A program made the translations under genes and the position numbers. A stretch of DNA of 64,000 nt from assembly GCA_943332615.1 (NCBI GenBank), contig CALQQB010000001.1:1-64000 (forward strand), given 5' to 3'. The stretch is from Phenylobacterium deserti (GTDB lineage Bacteria; Pseudomonadota; Alphaproteobacteria; Caulobacterales; Caulobacteraceae). This document shows, in pieces, positions 42,632 through 52,297 of the stretch. How positions within the stretch are numbered: position 1 is the stretch's first letter; each line of letters begins with the position of its first letter. The notes under the pieces are model-generated. The model saw only the letters and a list, made by a program, of their open reading frames with translations. It was not told the DNA's origin and made no database searches.

Positions 42632-44998
42632 ATGCAAAGTAGACTCTTCGCGGCTTCCGCCGCCTGCGCGCTTCTCTGGGCGCTTTCGTCTCCTGCAATC
42701 GCGGCTGACGCCGTCGCGGCCGACGACGTGGCCGAGGTCGAAGCCATCGTGGTCTATGGCCAGGGTGAAAGCCGTCAGGTGCAGTCGCTTTCGGTCCAGG
42801 AAATCGAGCAGGCCGCGCCCGGAACCAGCCCGATCAAGATCGTCGAAAAGCTTCCAGGCGTGAACTTCCAGTCCGCCGACGCCTTTGGCGCCTACGAGTG
42901 GTCCACTCGGATCTCCATCCGCGGCTTCAGCCAGAACCAGCTGGGCTTCACCCTCGACGGCGTCCCGCTGGGCGACATGAGCTATGGCAATTTCAACGGC
43001 CTGCACATCAGCCGCGCCATCACCTCGGAGAATCTTGGCGGCGTGACGCTGGCGCAGGGCGCCGGTTCGCTGGAGACCGCCTCGGTGTCCAATCTGGGGG
43101 GCTCGCTGAAGTTCGTTTCGCGGTCACCGTCCGAGGCGTTCGGCGTGGATGTCGCGCTCACCGGCGGATCCTACAACACCCGGCGTGGCTATATCCGGTT
43201 GGACACCGGCGTCTTGCCGACCGGCGGCAAGGCCTACCTGTCCTACGCCGACCAGAAGTCCGACAAATGGAAGGGCGAGGGCGAGCAGAAGCAGCGACAG
43301 ATCGATTTCAAGTTCGTCCAGCCGATCGGCGAATTCACCCTCACCGGCTTCTACGATGCGTCACGCCGGCGCGAGCAGGACTATCAGGACCTCTCGCTCA
43401 ACATGATCCAGCGGCTTGGCTACGACCTGGACAACATCACCGGCCAGTGGGCGGACGCCAAGCAGATCGCGGCCGCCTATCAGAACCCGGCGAACTACGC
43501 CGGTGCGAAGCCGACCCTCGACGGCAATGGCTGCTACACCGGCAGCGGGACCAACCCCTATCCGGGCAAGTACCTCTGCGTCGACGATACGTACTACGAC
43601 GCCTCCGGTCTGCGGAACGACGACCTCTACGCCCTGTCGCTGGCCGGACCTGTCGGGCCGCTCAAGGTCCACGGCACGATCTATCATCATGACAACGAGG
43701 GGCAGGGCACCTGGTTCACGCCCTATGTGCCGTCGCCGAACTTCGGCGTCGCGTCTGCGACGACCAACAACGCGCCGATCTCTGTGCGCACCACCGAATA
43801 CGACATCGACCGCAGCGGCGTGTTCGGCGGCGCGAGCCTCGAGATCGCCACTCACGAGATCAGCGTCGGCGGCTGGTACGAGGACAACGACTTCCACCAG
43901 GCGCGTCGCTTCTACGGCCTGAACCTCGCTGCCCCGCAGCGCTCGGCGCTCAAGTTGCAGCGCGACCCCTTCGCGACGCAGTGGGAGTATCGGTTCAACA
44001 CCAAGACCACCCAGGGCTACATCCAGGACGTCTGGTCGATCAGCGACGCGCTGAAGGTCAATTTCGGTTTCAAATCCCTGAAGGTCGAAGCCACTTCGAA
44101 CACGGTCCAGGGTGCGCCGGTCATCGTTGGCAAGATCACCTCAAAGGACGATTTCCTGCCGCAGGTGGGCGCAACCTGGCAGATCAACGCCGACCATGAG
44201 TTGTTCGCAGGCTACACGGAGAACCTTCGTGGCTTCGGGGCCGCGCACACGGGAGCCTCGCCCTTCGCCGGCAACCAGGCCTCCTTCGACCTGATCATTG
44301 GCAAGGCCAAGCTGGCCAACGGCAAGAGCCTGGAACTGCGGCCGGAAACCTCCAAGACCTGGGAGGGCGGCTGGCGCTTCCATGCCGGGCCCGTCGAAGG
44401 CGTCGCCGCGATCTACTACGTGGAGTTCCAGAACCGACTGCTTGGTAACTCCACGGGCGCCGGCATCATCGGCAACCCGACGATCCTGTCGAACGTCGGC
44501 GGCGTCGAGTCCAAGGGCTTCGAGACGGCGGCGACCTGGACGATCAATGACGCCTGGTCGCTGTTCGGGTCTTACGCCTACAACGACAGCACCTATTCCG
44601 ATGACGTTCGCGATCCCAGTACCGGGGCGGTCACCCGCGCGATCTCGGGCAAGACGACGGTCGACACGCCCAAGCATCTCTTCAACGCCGAACTGGCCTG
44701 GAACCAGGGCGGCTGGTTCGCCAAGATCGCCGCCCACTACACGTCCAAGCGCTTCTTCACCTACACCAACGACCAGAGCGTTCCGTCCACGACGATGGTC
44801 GACGCCGCGGCAGGCTACAAGTTCGATGGCGAGGGCTGGACGAAGGGCCTGGAGATCCAGGCGAACGTCACGAACCTCTTCGACAAGACCTATATCTCGA
44901 CGGTTGGATCGAACGGCTTCGGCTATTCGGGCGACAACCAGACCCTCTTGAGCGGCGCGCCCATCGAGGGGTTCCTTACGGTGCGCAAGACATTCTAG
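42632..44998 (+). CDS. TonB-dependent outer-membrane receptor
   Basis: A 788-residue receptor with a signal peptide (CALLWALSSPAIAADAV). The plug domain starts about residue 35 with EIEQAAPGTSPIKIVEKLPGVNFQ and IRGFSQNQLGFTLDGVPLGD. The 22-strand barrel follows, with typical loops such as NVGHW-free Asn/Gly-rich segments, and the C-terminus ends in the aromatic FLTVRKTF required for assembly. Two Cys flank an extracellular loop (GNGCYTGSGTNPYPGKYLCVDD). Substrate specificity is not predictable. A strong terminator-like hairpin follows at 45020. Confidence 0.92.
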   Translation: MQSRLFAASAACALLWALSSPAIAADAVAADDVAEVEAIVVYGQGESRQVQSLSVQEIEQAAPGTSPIKIVEKLPGVNFQSADAFGAYEWSTRISIRGFSQNQLGFTLDGVPLGDMSYGNFNGLHISRAITSENLGGVTLAQGAGSLETASVSNLGGSLKFVSRSPSEAFGVDVALTGGSYNTRRGYIRLDTGVLPTGGKAYLSYADQKSDKWKGEGEQKQRQIDFKFVQPIGEFTLTGFYDASRRREQDYQDLSLNMIQRLGYDLDNITGQWADAKQIAAAYQNPANYAGAKPTLDGNGCYTGSGTNPYPGKYLCVDDTYYDASGLRNDDLYALSLAGPVGPLKVHGTIYHHDNEGQGTWFTPYVPSPNFGVASATTNNAPISVRTTEYDIDRSGVFGGASLEIATHEISVGGWYEDNDFHQARRFYGLNLAAPQRSALKLQRDPFATQWEYRFNTKTTQGYIQDVWSISDALKVNFGFKSLKVEATSNTVQGAPVIVGKITSKDDFLPQVGATWQINADHELFAGYTENLRGFGAAHTGASPFAGNQASFDLIIGKAKLANGKSLELRPETSKTWEGGWRFHAGPVEGVAAIYYVEFQNRLLGNSTGAGIIGNPTILSNVGGVESKGFETAATWTINDAWSLFGSYAYNDSTYSDDVRDPSTGAVTRAISGKTTVDTPKHLFNAELAWNQGGWFAKIAAHYTSKRFFTYTNDQSVPSTTMVDAAAGYKFDGEGWTKGLEIQANVTNLFDKTYISTVGSNGFGYSGDNQTLLSGAPIEGFLTVRKTF

Positions 44999-45019
44999 AG
45001 CTGATCTGATCGGGAGCGA

Positions 45020-45050
45020 CGCCGCCGGCAGGATGACCGGCGGCGCCCGC
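45020..45050 (+). terminator. Terminator-like hairpin after the TonB receptor
   Basis: A perfect 9-bp GC stem CGCCGCCGG / CCGGCGGCG (45020-45028 and 45037-45045) with an 8-base loop lies 22 bp after the receptor stop. Only a short T run (CCCGCTTTC) follows, so Rho independence is uncertain. Confidence 0.6.
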
Positions 45051-45135
45051 TTTCGGCGACCGGCGCCCGCCGGCGCTTGCCAAGCCGGGCGGACTGCACC
45101 CTGATTGAGGCGCGATCGCGCCAACAGGGGCCTGC

Positions 45136-46218
45136 ATGGACATCGGCGTCTTCATACCGATCGGCAACAACGGCTGGCTCATCTCGGAGACCTCGCCGCA
45201 GTACATGCCGAGCTTCGCGCTCAATAAGGCGATCACCCAGAAGGCGGAGGCCTACGGCTTCGACTTCGCGCTCTCGATGATCAAGCTGCGCGGCTTCGGC
45301 GGGAAGACCGAGTTCTGGGAACACAATCTCGAGAGCTTCACCCTGATGGCGGGCCTGGCCGCCGTCACCAGCAAGATCAAGCTGTTCGCCACCGTGGCGA
45401 CCCTGACCATCCCGCCGGCGATCGTGGCCCGGATGGCGTCCACCATCGATTCGATCGCGCCGGGCCGGTTCGGCATCAACCTGGTCACCGGCTGGCAGAA
45501 GGCCGAGTACGACCAGATGGGCCTGTGGCCGGGCGAGAGCCACTATTCGGACCGCTACAACTACCTCGCCGAGTACGCGACGGTGCTGAAGGGCCTGATG
45601 GAGACCGGGGTTTCGGACTTCAAGGGCGACTACTTCACCATGACCGACTGCCGGGTCAGCCCCAAGCCGACCCCTGGCGTGAAGATCATCTGCGCCGGCT
45701 CCAGCGACGAGGGCCTAGCCTTCACCGCCCAGTACGCCGACTATTCCTTCGCCCTCGGCAAGGGGACCAACACGCCCACCGCCTTCGCCTCGGTCAACGC
45801 CCGCCTGGAGGCCGCCAAGGCCAGGACCGGCCGTGACGTCGCCGCCTACATCCTGTTCATGATCATCGCCGACGACACCGACGCGAAGGCCATGGCGAAG
45901 TGGCAGCTCTATCGCGACGGCGCCGACCAGGACGCACTGGCCTGGCTGACGAACCAGGCCGCGCCCAACGCCGCCGCCGGTGGCACCACCAATACCAACA
46001 CCACCCAGCTGGCAGCCCCGGAATCGGCGGTGAACCTCAACATGGGCACGCTCGTCGGATCCTACGAAAGCGTCGCCCGCATGCTGGACGCGGTCGCCGA
46101 GGTTCCGGGCACCGCCGGGGTCCTGCTAACCTTCGACGACTTCCTCCAGGGTGTTGAAGCCTTTGGCGAGAAGATACAGCCCCTGATGAAGAGCCGGGCG
46201 CATGTCGTTGCCGCCTAG
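45136..46218 (+). CDS. rutA: Pyrimidine monooxygenase RutA
   Basis: A 360-residue luciferase-fold flavin monooxygenase that opens the uracil ring between N3 and C4, giving ureidoacrylate peracid. Diagnostic segments are [40 protein letters not shown] and [20 protein letters not shown] variable insert [17 protein letters not shown] lies near residue 285, as in other RutA proteins. It is the first gene of a run with rutB and rutC (17-bp and 12-bp junctions). RutA needs reduced FMN; the usual reductase gene rutF is not next to it here. Confidence 0.93.
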   Translation: MDIGVFIPIGNNGWLISETSPQYMPSFALNKAITQKAEAYGFDFALSMIKLRGFGGKTEFWEHNLESFTLMAGLAAVTSKIKLFATVATLTIPPAIVARMASTIDSIAPGRFGINLVTGWQKAEYDQMGLWPGESHYSDRYNYLAEYATVLKGLMETGVSDFKGDYFTMTDCRVSPKPTPGVKIICAGSSDEGLAFTAQYADYSFALGKGTNTPTAFASVNARLEAAKARTGRDVAAYILFMIIADDTDAKAMAKWQLYRDGADQDALAWLTNQAAPNAAAGGTTNTNTTQLAAPESAVNLNMGTLVGSYESVARMLDAVAEVPGTAGVLLTFDDFLQGVEAFGEKIQPLMKSRAHVVAA

Positions 46219-46927
46219 ACCCACCGTTCCCCGCGCCGGCGAAGTCACCGTGCCGGCCCGCCCGGAGAACCTCCCGATCAACCCGCGGGAGACCGCCCTG
46301 ATCGTGGTGGACATGCAGAACGCCTACGCCAGCCCAGGCGGCTACCTGGACCTGGCCGGCTTCGACATTGACGGCGCCGCCGCCGTTATCGACCGCATCG
46401 CGCTTACCGTCGAGGCGGCCCGCGCGGCGGGGGTGCAGGTGGTCTATTTCCAGAATGGCTGGGACGCGGACTATGCCGAGGCTGGCGGCGAAGGATCACC
46501 CAACTGGTGGAAGTCCAACGCGCTGAAGACCATGCGCGACCGGCCCGCGCTCCAGGGCACGTTGCTGGCGAAGGGAACGTGGGACTACGCCCTGGTCGAC
46601 AAACTGGCGCCTCAGCCCGGCGACATCGTCATCCCCAAGCCCCGCTACTCGGCCTTCTTCAACACGGCGCTCGACTCCATGCTGCGGGCGCGGGGCATCC
46701 GGAACCTGGCCTTCTGCGGCATCGCCACCAATGTCTGCGTGGAGAGCACCCTGCGCGACGGCTATCACCTGGAGTACTTCGGCGTGCTGCTGGAGGACGC
46801 CACCCACCAGGCGGGCCCGGCCTTCCTTCAGGAGGCCAGCGTCTACAACATCGAGAAATTCTTCGGCTGGATCTCCAACACCGCCGACTTCTGCGGCGCC
46901 ATCAGCCAGGCCCCGCCCGAGGCCTAA
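46202..46927 (+). CDS. rutB: Ureidoacrylate amidohydrolase RutB
   Basis: A 241-residue isochorismatase-fold amidohydrolase. The catalytic Asp motif is [18 protein letters not shown], the Lys is in [16 protein letters not shown], and the nucleophilic Cys is in [22 protein letters not shown]. It acts after RutA on the ureidoacrylate peracid or ureidoacrylate, releasing CO2 and ammonia and giving aminoacrylate. It overlaps the 3' end of rutA by 17 bp and precedes rutC by 12 bp, so all three are cotranslated. Length matches the family. Confidence 0.93.
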   Translation: MSLPPRPTVPRAGEVTVPARPENLPINPRETALIVVDMQNAYASPGGYLDLAGFDIDGAAAVIDRIALTVEAARAAGVQVVYFQNGWDADYAEAGGEGSPNWWKSNALKTMRDRPALQGTLLAKGTWDYALVDKLAPQPGDIVIPKPRYSAFFNTALDSMLRARGIRNLAFCGIATNVCVESTLRDGYHLEYFGVLLEDATHQAGPAFLQEASVYNIEKFFGWISNTADFCGAISQAPPEA

Positions 46928-46939
46928 CGAGGAAACCCC

Positions 46940-47329
46940 ATGCCCAAGACCATCATCCTCCCGCCCGGGACCCAGAAGCCCATCGCCCCATTCTCGCCCG
47001 GGACCCTCGCCGACGGCGTGGTCTATGTCTCCGGCACGCTGGCGTTCGACAAGGACAACAACGTCGCCCACGTCGGCGACGCCGAGGCCCAGACGCGGCA
47101 GGTGCTGGAGACGATCAAGTCCGTGGTGGAAACCGCGGGCGGAACGATGGAAGACGTCACCATGAACCACATCTTCCTGAAGGACTGGGCCGATTACCCC
47201 GCGCTCAACAAGGTCTATGCGGAGTACTTCCCGGGCGACAAGCCGGCGCGGTTCTGCATCCAGTGCGGGCTGGTCCGGCCGGACTTCCTGGTCGAGATCG
47301 CCACCATCGCCCACATCGGAAAGCGCTGA
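46940..47329 (+). CDS. rutC: RidA-family aminoacrylate deaminase RutC
   Basis: A 129-residue RidA/YjgF-type protein. Family motifs are [24 protein letters not shown] and the C-terminal arginine-containing end [23 protein letters not shown]. In the rut pathway it removes the reactive 3-aminoacrylate. It is bound by ATG-TGATG overlap to the next gene (nitroreductase), so the whole set is one operon. Length and order (A-B-C) are those of canonical rut clusters. Confidence 0.9.
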   Translation: MPKTIILPPGTQKPIAPFSPGTLADGVVYVSGTLAFDKDNNVAHVGDAEAQTRQVLETIKSVVETAGGTMEDVTMNHIFLKDWADYPALNKVYAEYFPGDKPARFCIQCGLVRPDFLVEIATIAHIGKR

Positions 47330-47925
47330 TGACCACCGCCAACAATCGCACCAGTGAGTTCGACGTCGATCCGATGTTCCTGGAGCGCTGGTCGCCGCGC
47401 GCGTTCACCGGCGAGGCGATGCACCATGACGAACTGATGGCCCTGTTCGAGGCGGCTCACTGGGCGCCCTCGGCGTTCAACGCCCAGCCCTGGCGCTTCG
47501 TCTATGCGCACCGCGATACGCCCGCGTGGGCGCCGCTGCTGGACCTGCTGATTCCCTATAACCAACTCTGGGCGAAGAACGCCTCGGCGCTCGCATTCGT
47601 CATCTCGGATCGCTTCCGGCGCACGCCGGGTGGCGTTCCCCAGCCGATGCGAAGCCACACCTTCGACGCGGGCGCGGCCTGGGCCTACCTGGCGCTGCAG
47701 GCCAGCCGCTCAGGCTGGGCCGCCCATGGCATGGCCGGGTTCGATGTGGCCCGGTCCTATGAAGTTCTGGGTGTGTCGGAAGCGGACTACCAGGTGGAAG
47801 CCGCCATCGCCATCGGCCGCATCGCCGACCCGTCGGTGCTGGACGAAGCCTTCCGCGCCCGCGAGGTCCAGAGCCCCCGCAATCCCATCTCCAGCTTCGC
47901 CTTCGCGGGGACGTTCAAGGGTTAG
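47329..47925 (+). CDS. Nitroreductase-family protein in the rut operon
   Basis: A 198-residue nitroreductase-fold flavoprotein. The FMN segment WSPRAFTGEAMHHDELMALFEAAHWAPSAFNAQPW is clear. It occupies the position of rutE (malonic-semialdehyde reductase) and has its length, but its sequence is closer to general nitroreductases than to E. coli RutE. It could substitute for RutE, or serve as the FMN reductase for RutA in place of rutF. The start ATG 47329 overlaps the rutC stop (TGATG). It overlaps the convergent cupin gene by 4 bp. Confidence 0.82.
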   Translation: MTTANNRTSEFDVDPMFLERWSPRAFTGEAMHHDELMALFEAAHWAPSAFNAQPWRFVYAHRDTPAWAPLLDLLIPYNQLWAKNASALAFVISDRFRRTPGGVPQPMRSHTFDAGAAWAYLALQASRSGWAAHGMAGFDVARSYEVLGVSEADYQVEAAIAIGRIADPSVLDEAFRAREVQSPRNPISSFAFAGTFKG

Positions 47926-48344
47926 GGCGACCAACCCTCCGGCGCCATCTCGAAGCCTTCGAAGCGGAAGCCCGGGACCACGACGCAGCTGACCAGCGTC
48001 CAGCCCAGCTCGGCCTCGGCGGCCTGCCACTCGCCCGCGTGAACCAGCCGCTGGGGCGCCTCCGTCCTGCCGGGACCCAGCAACGTTTCGACCGTCACCC
48101 CATCGCTGGCGACCAGCAGGCGCAGCGGCGCGCCGGCCTGGAATATCCACAGTTCCTCGGCGTCCACCCGGTGCCAGTGGGAGCGGTGGCCATGCTCCAG
48201 AAGGAACAGGATCGCCGTGCCCGCCGCGCGCCCGTCCGGCATGGCGGCCTCCGACACCCAGGTCTGGCGATACCAGCCGCCCTCGGGGTGAGGCTTCAGG
48301 CCCAGGCGGTCGATCATGTCGGCGGCGGCGGTCATAAGACGCAT
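47922..48344 (-). CDS. DUF985-type cupin protein
   Basis: A 140-residue single-domain cupin. The starting block IDRLGLKPHPEGGWYRQTWVS, then HRSHWHRVDAEELWIFQAG and EWQAAEAELGWTLVSCVVVPGFRFEGFEMA, is the DUF985 pattern of small sugar- or metal-binding cupins. ATG 48344 is used; ATG 48335 is also possible. It is antiparallel to the rut operon, ending in a 4-bp overlap with the nitroreductase gene, and diverges from the exported adenosine deaminase gene. Function is unknown. Confidence 0.8.
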   Translation of the reverse strand: MRLMTAAADMIDRLGLKPHPEGGWYRQTWVSEAAMPDGRAAGTAILFLLEHGHRSHWHRVDAEELWIFQAGAPLRLLVASDGVTVETLLGPGRTEAPQRLVHAGEWQAAEAELGWTLVSCVVVPGFRFEGFEMAPEGWSP

Positions 48345-48416
48345 CTGAAAACCAAACCGCGCCGCGACGCCAGCCGGAGCTTGACCGGGAGGGCCCGGTC
48401 GGGCGGGCTGGTGGGC

Positions 48417-49904
48417 ATGAAACGAATCCTGCCGTTCCTGGCCGCCCTCGCGATCGCCGCGCCCGCATCGACGGCTTGGGGCGCCGCACCCGACCTGGCG
48501 AAGATGAGCCCGTCGGACCTCGCCGCCTTCATGCTGCCCTTCCCCAAGGGCGGCGAGTTGCACAATCACCTGGGCGGCAGCACCCCGGCCGAAGACCTGC
48601 TGGCCTGGGCTGTCGAGGACGGCCTGTGCGTCGATACCGCGGAGCTGGCGTTCCGGGCGTCCTGCGCCAGCGATGGCGTGAAGCCCGCCGCCGCCTACGC
48701 CGCCGATGAGGCCCTGCGCTCGGCGCTGATCGACAGCCTGACAGTGCGCCATCCCGGCTTTCGCGACCGCTCCGGCCACGACCAGTTCTTCACCTCCTTC
48801 GCGCGCCGGCGGATGCTGCCGAAGCGCGACGGCGACGCGCTGGCCGAGGTGCTGGACGGGCTCGCGCGGCAGAACACCTTCTACGCCGAACTAATGGTCA
48901 CACCGCAGATCGTCGCGTCGCGGGGCCTGGGCGCGCAGGTGGGCTGGAAAGGCGATCCGGCGGCGACGCGCGCGGCGCTTTCGGAGGCCGGCCTTGAGAA
49001 GCTGGTCCCCGCCATCGTCTCCGATACCGATGCGTTCGAGCGGCGCGCCCGGGAGGTGATGGCCTGCGGCAACCTCCAGGCGCATCCCGGCTGCCAGGTC
49101 ACTGTCCGCTACCTCTTCCAGGCCATCCGCCAGGGTCCGCCCGAACAGACCATGGCCCAGCTGCAACTGGGCGTGGCCACTGTCGCCGCCGACAAGCGCT
49201 GGGTCGGCCTGCAACTGGTCGCGCCCGAGGACAGTGCCGACGCGGTCAAATACTACGACGTCCACATGCGCATCGTGGCCGAGCTCACCGACAAGGGCGC
49301 CAAGGTCCCTGTCGCCCTGCACGCGGGTGAGCTGACCGCCAAGCTGGTTCCGACGCGCGAACTCAGCCACCACGTCGCCGACGCCGTCCGCATCGCCGGG
49401 GCGCGCCGCATCGGCCACGGCACGGACCTGCCGCAGGAAGCCGACGCCGACGCGCTGGCCGCCGAGATGGCCGCCAAGGGCGTGCTGGTGGAGGTCAACA
49501 TCCTATCCAACGCCGCGATCCTGGAGGTGAAGCCGGAGGACCATCCCTACGCCTGGCTGCGCAAGAAGGGTGTACCCGCCAGCCTCTCCACCGACGACGC
49601 CGGGATCACCCGCACCGAGCTTTCCCACGACTACGCCGCCGCCGTCCGCAACGGCGCCACCTACGACGACCTGAAGACCGCGGCGCGCAACGGCATCGCG
49701 TTCAGCTTCCTGACCGGGGAGGGCCTGTGGCTGGATCCGAACGTCTATCGCAAACCCGCCGCGGCCTGCGCCGGCCAGATCGGCGCGGAGACGCCCAAAG
49801 GTTCCTGCGCCGACCTCGTCGCCAGGAGCGACAAGGCGCGTGAGCAATGGCGGCACGAGCGGCTGCTGAAAGCGTTTGAGGCTCAGGCCTCGAAGGCCAT
49901 GTAG
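48417..49904 (+). CDS. Exported adenosine deaminase
   Basis: A 495-residue adenosine deaminase-fold amidohydrolase with a signal peptide (LAALAIAAPASTAWGA), so it acts in the periplasm, unlike the cytoplasmic Add. Metal and catalytic motifs are ELHNHLGGS, VALHAGEL (catalytic Glu), RIGHGTDL and SLSTDDAG. The protein is longer than the cytoplasmic enzyme (about 340), partly from an insertion around residues 75-200. It turns adenosine to inosine, possibly before uptake by the NUP/NCS2 carriers encoded opposite. It overlaps the NCS2 gene by 22 bp (convergent). Confidence 0.88.
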   Translation: MKRILPFLAALAIAAPASTAWGAAPDLAKMSPSDLAAFMLPFPKGGELHNHLGGSTPAEDLLAWAVEDGLCVDTAELAFRASCASDGVKPAAAYAADEALRSALIDSLTVRHPGFRDRSGHDQFFTSFARRRMLPKRDGDALAEVLDGLARQNTFYAELMVTPQIVASRGLGAQVGWKGDPAATRAALSEAGLEKLVPAIVSDTDAFERRAREVMACGNLQAHPGCQVTVRYLFQAIRQGPPEQTMAQLQLGVATVAADKRWVGLQLVAPEDSADAVKYYDVHMRIVAELTDKGAKVPVALHAGELTAKLVPTRELSHHVADAVRIAGARRIGHGTDLPQEADADALAAEMAAKGVLVEVNILSNAAILEVKPEDHPYAWLRKKGVPASLSTDDAGITRTELSHDYAAAVRNGATYDDLKTAARNGIAFSFLTGEGLWLDPNVYRKPAAACAGQIGAETPKGSCADLVARSDKAREQWRHERLLKAFEAQASKAM

Positions 49905-51211
49905 ACGAAGCGCGCCACGAACAGCGCCGCGAGCGCGAACAGCAGCCAGTCCGTCCGCGTCACCCGCCGCGCCGCGATCTTCAGCACCGCGAACGCGATC
50001 ACGCCGAAGGCCAGGCCGTTGGCGATCGAGAAGGTCAGCGGGATGGTGATCAGGGTCAGGAAGGCCGGGATCGCCACCACCGGGTCGTCCCAGTCGATCT
50101 CCGCCAGCGGCGCCATCATCATCGCGCCGACCAGGATCAGCGCCGGCGCCGTGGCCGCCGCCGGGATCACCTGGGCCCAGGGCGCCACGAACAGGGTGGC
50201 CAGGAACAGCAGGCCCACCACCACCGCCGTCAGCCCGGTGCGCCCACCCGCCGCCACGCCGGACGCGCTCTCGATGTAGCTGACCACCGTCGAGGTGCCC
50301 GCCAGCGACCCCACCACCGTGGCCGTGGCGTCGGCGAACAGGATGCGGTTCAGCCGGGGGATCGTCCCGTCCGGCTGCACCAGCCCGGCCTTCTTCGACA
50401 CCGCCACCAGGGTGCCGACGTTGTCGAACAGATCCACGAACAGGAAGACGAACAGGATCTCCAGCAGCGCCAGGCCGAAGCCTTTGCCGCCGATCCCGAG
50501 CGCCGCGGGGATGTCCAGCTTCAGCGCCGTCCCGGTCATTTCCGCCAGGCTGTAGGCGGCGGGTTTCCATTCGGCCAAGCCCAGCACCCAGCCCAGCACC
50601 GCGGTCGCGACGATCCCCACCAGGATCGCACCGCGCACCTTCAGCACGGTCAGCACCGCCAGGATCGCCAGCCCCAGCAGCGCCAGTTGCGTGGCCGGCG
50701 CATGGATGTCGCCCAGGCCCACGGTGGTCGCCGGATTGCTCACCACCAGGCCGGCGTTCTTCAGCCCGATGAAGGCGATGAACAGCCCGATCCCCGCCGC
50801 GATCGCCGAGAACAGCGCCCGCGGGATCGCCGCCACAATCAGCTGCCGCACGCCGGCCACCGTCAGCACAATGAACAGCACGCCCGATATGAAGACCAGC
50901 CCCAGCGCCGTCTGCCATGGGACCTGCATCGCGCCGACCACCGTGAAGGCGAAGTAGGCGTTCAGACCCATGCCAGGGGCCAGCGCGATCGGGTAGTTGG
51001 CCAGGAATCCCATCAGCAGGCACCCGACCCCGGCCGCCAGGCAGGTCGCCGCCGCCACGCCCGCCAGCGGCATCCCGGTCGTCGAGAGGATCGCCGGATT
51101 GACCAGCACGATGTAGGCCATGGTCAGGAAGGTGGTGAACCCGGCCAGCACCTCGGTGGGCGCCGACGTGCCGCGTTCGCCCAGCTTGAAGGTGCGATCC
51201 AGGAAGCTCAC
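49883..51211 (-). CDS. NCS2-family purine permease (AzgA-type)
   Basis: A 442-residue permease with about 13-14 membrane segments. The AzgA/PbuG signature FTTFLTMAYIVLVNPAILS follows the short N-terminal region, with ALAPGMGLNAYFAFTV and FLFVDLFDNVGTLVAVS motifs for substrate binding. It is expected to import hypoxanthine, adenine or guanine with protons. The start is GTG 51211, overlapping the stop of the upstream nucleoside permease gene by GTGA, so the pair is cotranslated. It sits between two nucleoside-handling genes. Confidence 0.9.
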   Translation of the reverse strand: MSFLDRTFKLGERGTSAPTEVLAGFTTFLTMAYIVLVNPAILSTTGMPLAGVAAATCLAAGVGCLLMGFLANYPIALAPGMGLNAYFAFTVVGAMQVPWQTALGLVFISGVLFIVLTVAGVRQLIVAAIPRALFSAIAAGIGLFIAFIGLKNAGLVVSNPATTVGLGDIHAPATQLALLGLAILAVLTVLKVRGAILVGIVATAVLGWVLGLAEWKPAAYSLAEMTGTALKLDIPAALGIGGKGFGLALLEILFVFLFVDLFDNVGTLVAVSKKAGLVQPDGTIPRLNRILFADATATVVGSLAGTSTVVSYIESASGVAAGGRTGLTAVVVGLLFLATLFVAPWAQVIPAAATAPALILVGAMMMAPLAEIDWDDPVVAIPAFLTLITIPLTFSIANGLAFGVIAFAVLKIAARRVTRTDWLLFALAALFVARFVYMAFEA

Positions 51212-52236
51212 TTCGCGGTCGCCTGCGGGAGGGTCGTCGCGTACTTGCCCCAGCCGGCCACCAGCGCCTTCACCACCGGCGCGCCCACCAGATAGGCGGC
51301 CTCGAACGCCGCGGCCGCCCCGCCCTCGGTGAACTCCACCACCTGGCTCTCCCCGTCGCCTTCGCGGGTGTAGTTGCTGCCGGTCCGCAGCACGAGCACG
51401 CGGCGGATGTCGATTTTTCCGGCCCGCCCGTACAGCGCCAGCACGTCCATGATCCCCTGGTCCTCGCACTCGCTCATGGCGAAGACGCCCTGGCCGTCGG
51501 TCCAGATCTTCACCCAGTCCCGCGCCCACTGGGTCCGGAGGTCGCCGTGCCAGAACCGGGTCGTGCCCAGGTCGTCGCCGATGAACACGTGCGGCGGCTT
51601 CTGCGCCGCCGGCTCGCTTTTGAAGCGGGCGCGGGTAGCGGCCAGGTGGGCGTTATCGGCCAGGGGGATGTCTTTGGTCAGCTGGTAGGCCCACTGGGTC
51701 AGGCCCGGGTCCAGTTTCCACACCATGTCGCTGGATCCCGGCGAGGCGCCCTTGATGCCCGGTTTCGGCGTTCCCAGGGCATAGAGCCCCCAGGGCCAGT
51801 CCTTGGGGATTTCACGATCGTCGAGTTCGAACAGCGGATCGGCATCGACCACGTAGTTCGCCCAGGCCGCGCTGCCGATCGAGCCGCTGCGCGGGTCGAC
51901 CCCGGCAATGCCGGCCACCACCCAGTAGGCGTGGCTGAGGTCCAGGTCCGGGTTCAGCAGCAGGGCCGTGACGCTTTCGCGCGGCCGCGCCCGCATCCCG
52001 GTCACCACCCCCAGCACCCCGTCATCGGAATATAGCACGCGGCCCTCGATGCCGGGGACCTTGAGCGGATGCTTCAGCGGATAGCGCTCGGCCCAGGCCT
52101 GGAACTCGCCGCTCTTCTTGGCCGACGAAGCGCCGCTCTCGAAGGTGGTCAGAACCACCACCTTGATCACCATGGGCTTGGCCAACGCCAGACCCGGCAG
52201 CAGCAGCGCGGCGATCAGCGCGATCAAGCGAAGCAT
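51208..52236 (-). CDS. Purine nucleoside permease NUP-family protein
   Basis: A 342-residue exported protein with a signal peptide (LIALIAALLLPGLALA). It matches the NUP (purine nucleoside permease) family: KVVVLTTFESGA near the start, GRVLYSDDGVLGVVTGMR, SHAYWVVAGIAGVDP, and DQGIMDVLALYGRAGKIDIRRVLVLRTGSNYTRE. The fold resembles nucleoside phosphorylases, and the name permease is historical; exported forms may bind or hydrolyse nucleosides. It is first in a two-gene unit with the NCS2 carrier and lies between guaD and ADA. Confidence 0.85.
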   Translation of the reverse strand: MLRLIALIAALLLPGLALAKPMVIKVVVLTTFESGASSAKKSGEFQAWAERYPLKHPLKVPGIEGRVLYSDDGVLGVVTGMRARPRESVTALLLNPDLDLSHAYWVVAGIAGVDPRSGSIGSAAWANYVVDADPLFELDDREIPKDWPWGLYALGTPKPGIKGASPGSSDMVWKLDPGLTQWAYQLTKDIPLADNAHLAATRARFKSEPAAQKPPHVFIGDDLGTTRFWHGDLRTQWARDWVKIWTDGQGVFAMSECEDQGIMDVLALYGRAGKIDIRRVLVLRTGSNYTREGDGESQVVEFTEGGAAAAFEAAYLVGAPVVKALVAGWGKYATTLPQATAK

Positions 52237-52297
52237 GGATGAGGACCCCCCGGATGAACCGCCATAGTCGGCAGGCTCGGGGCCGCCCCGCAAGCCC

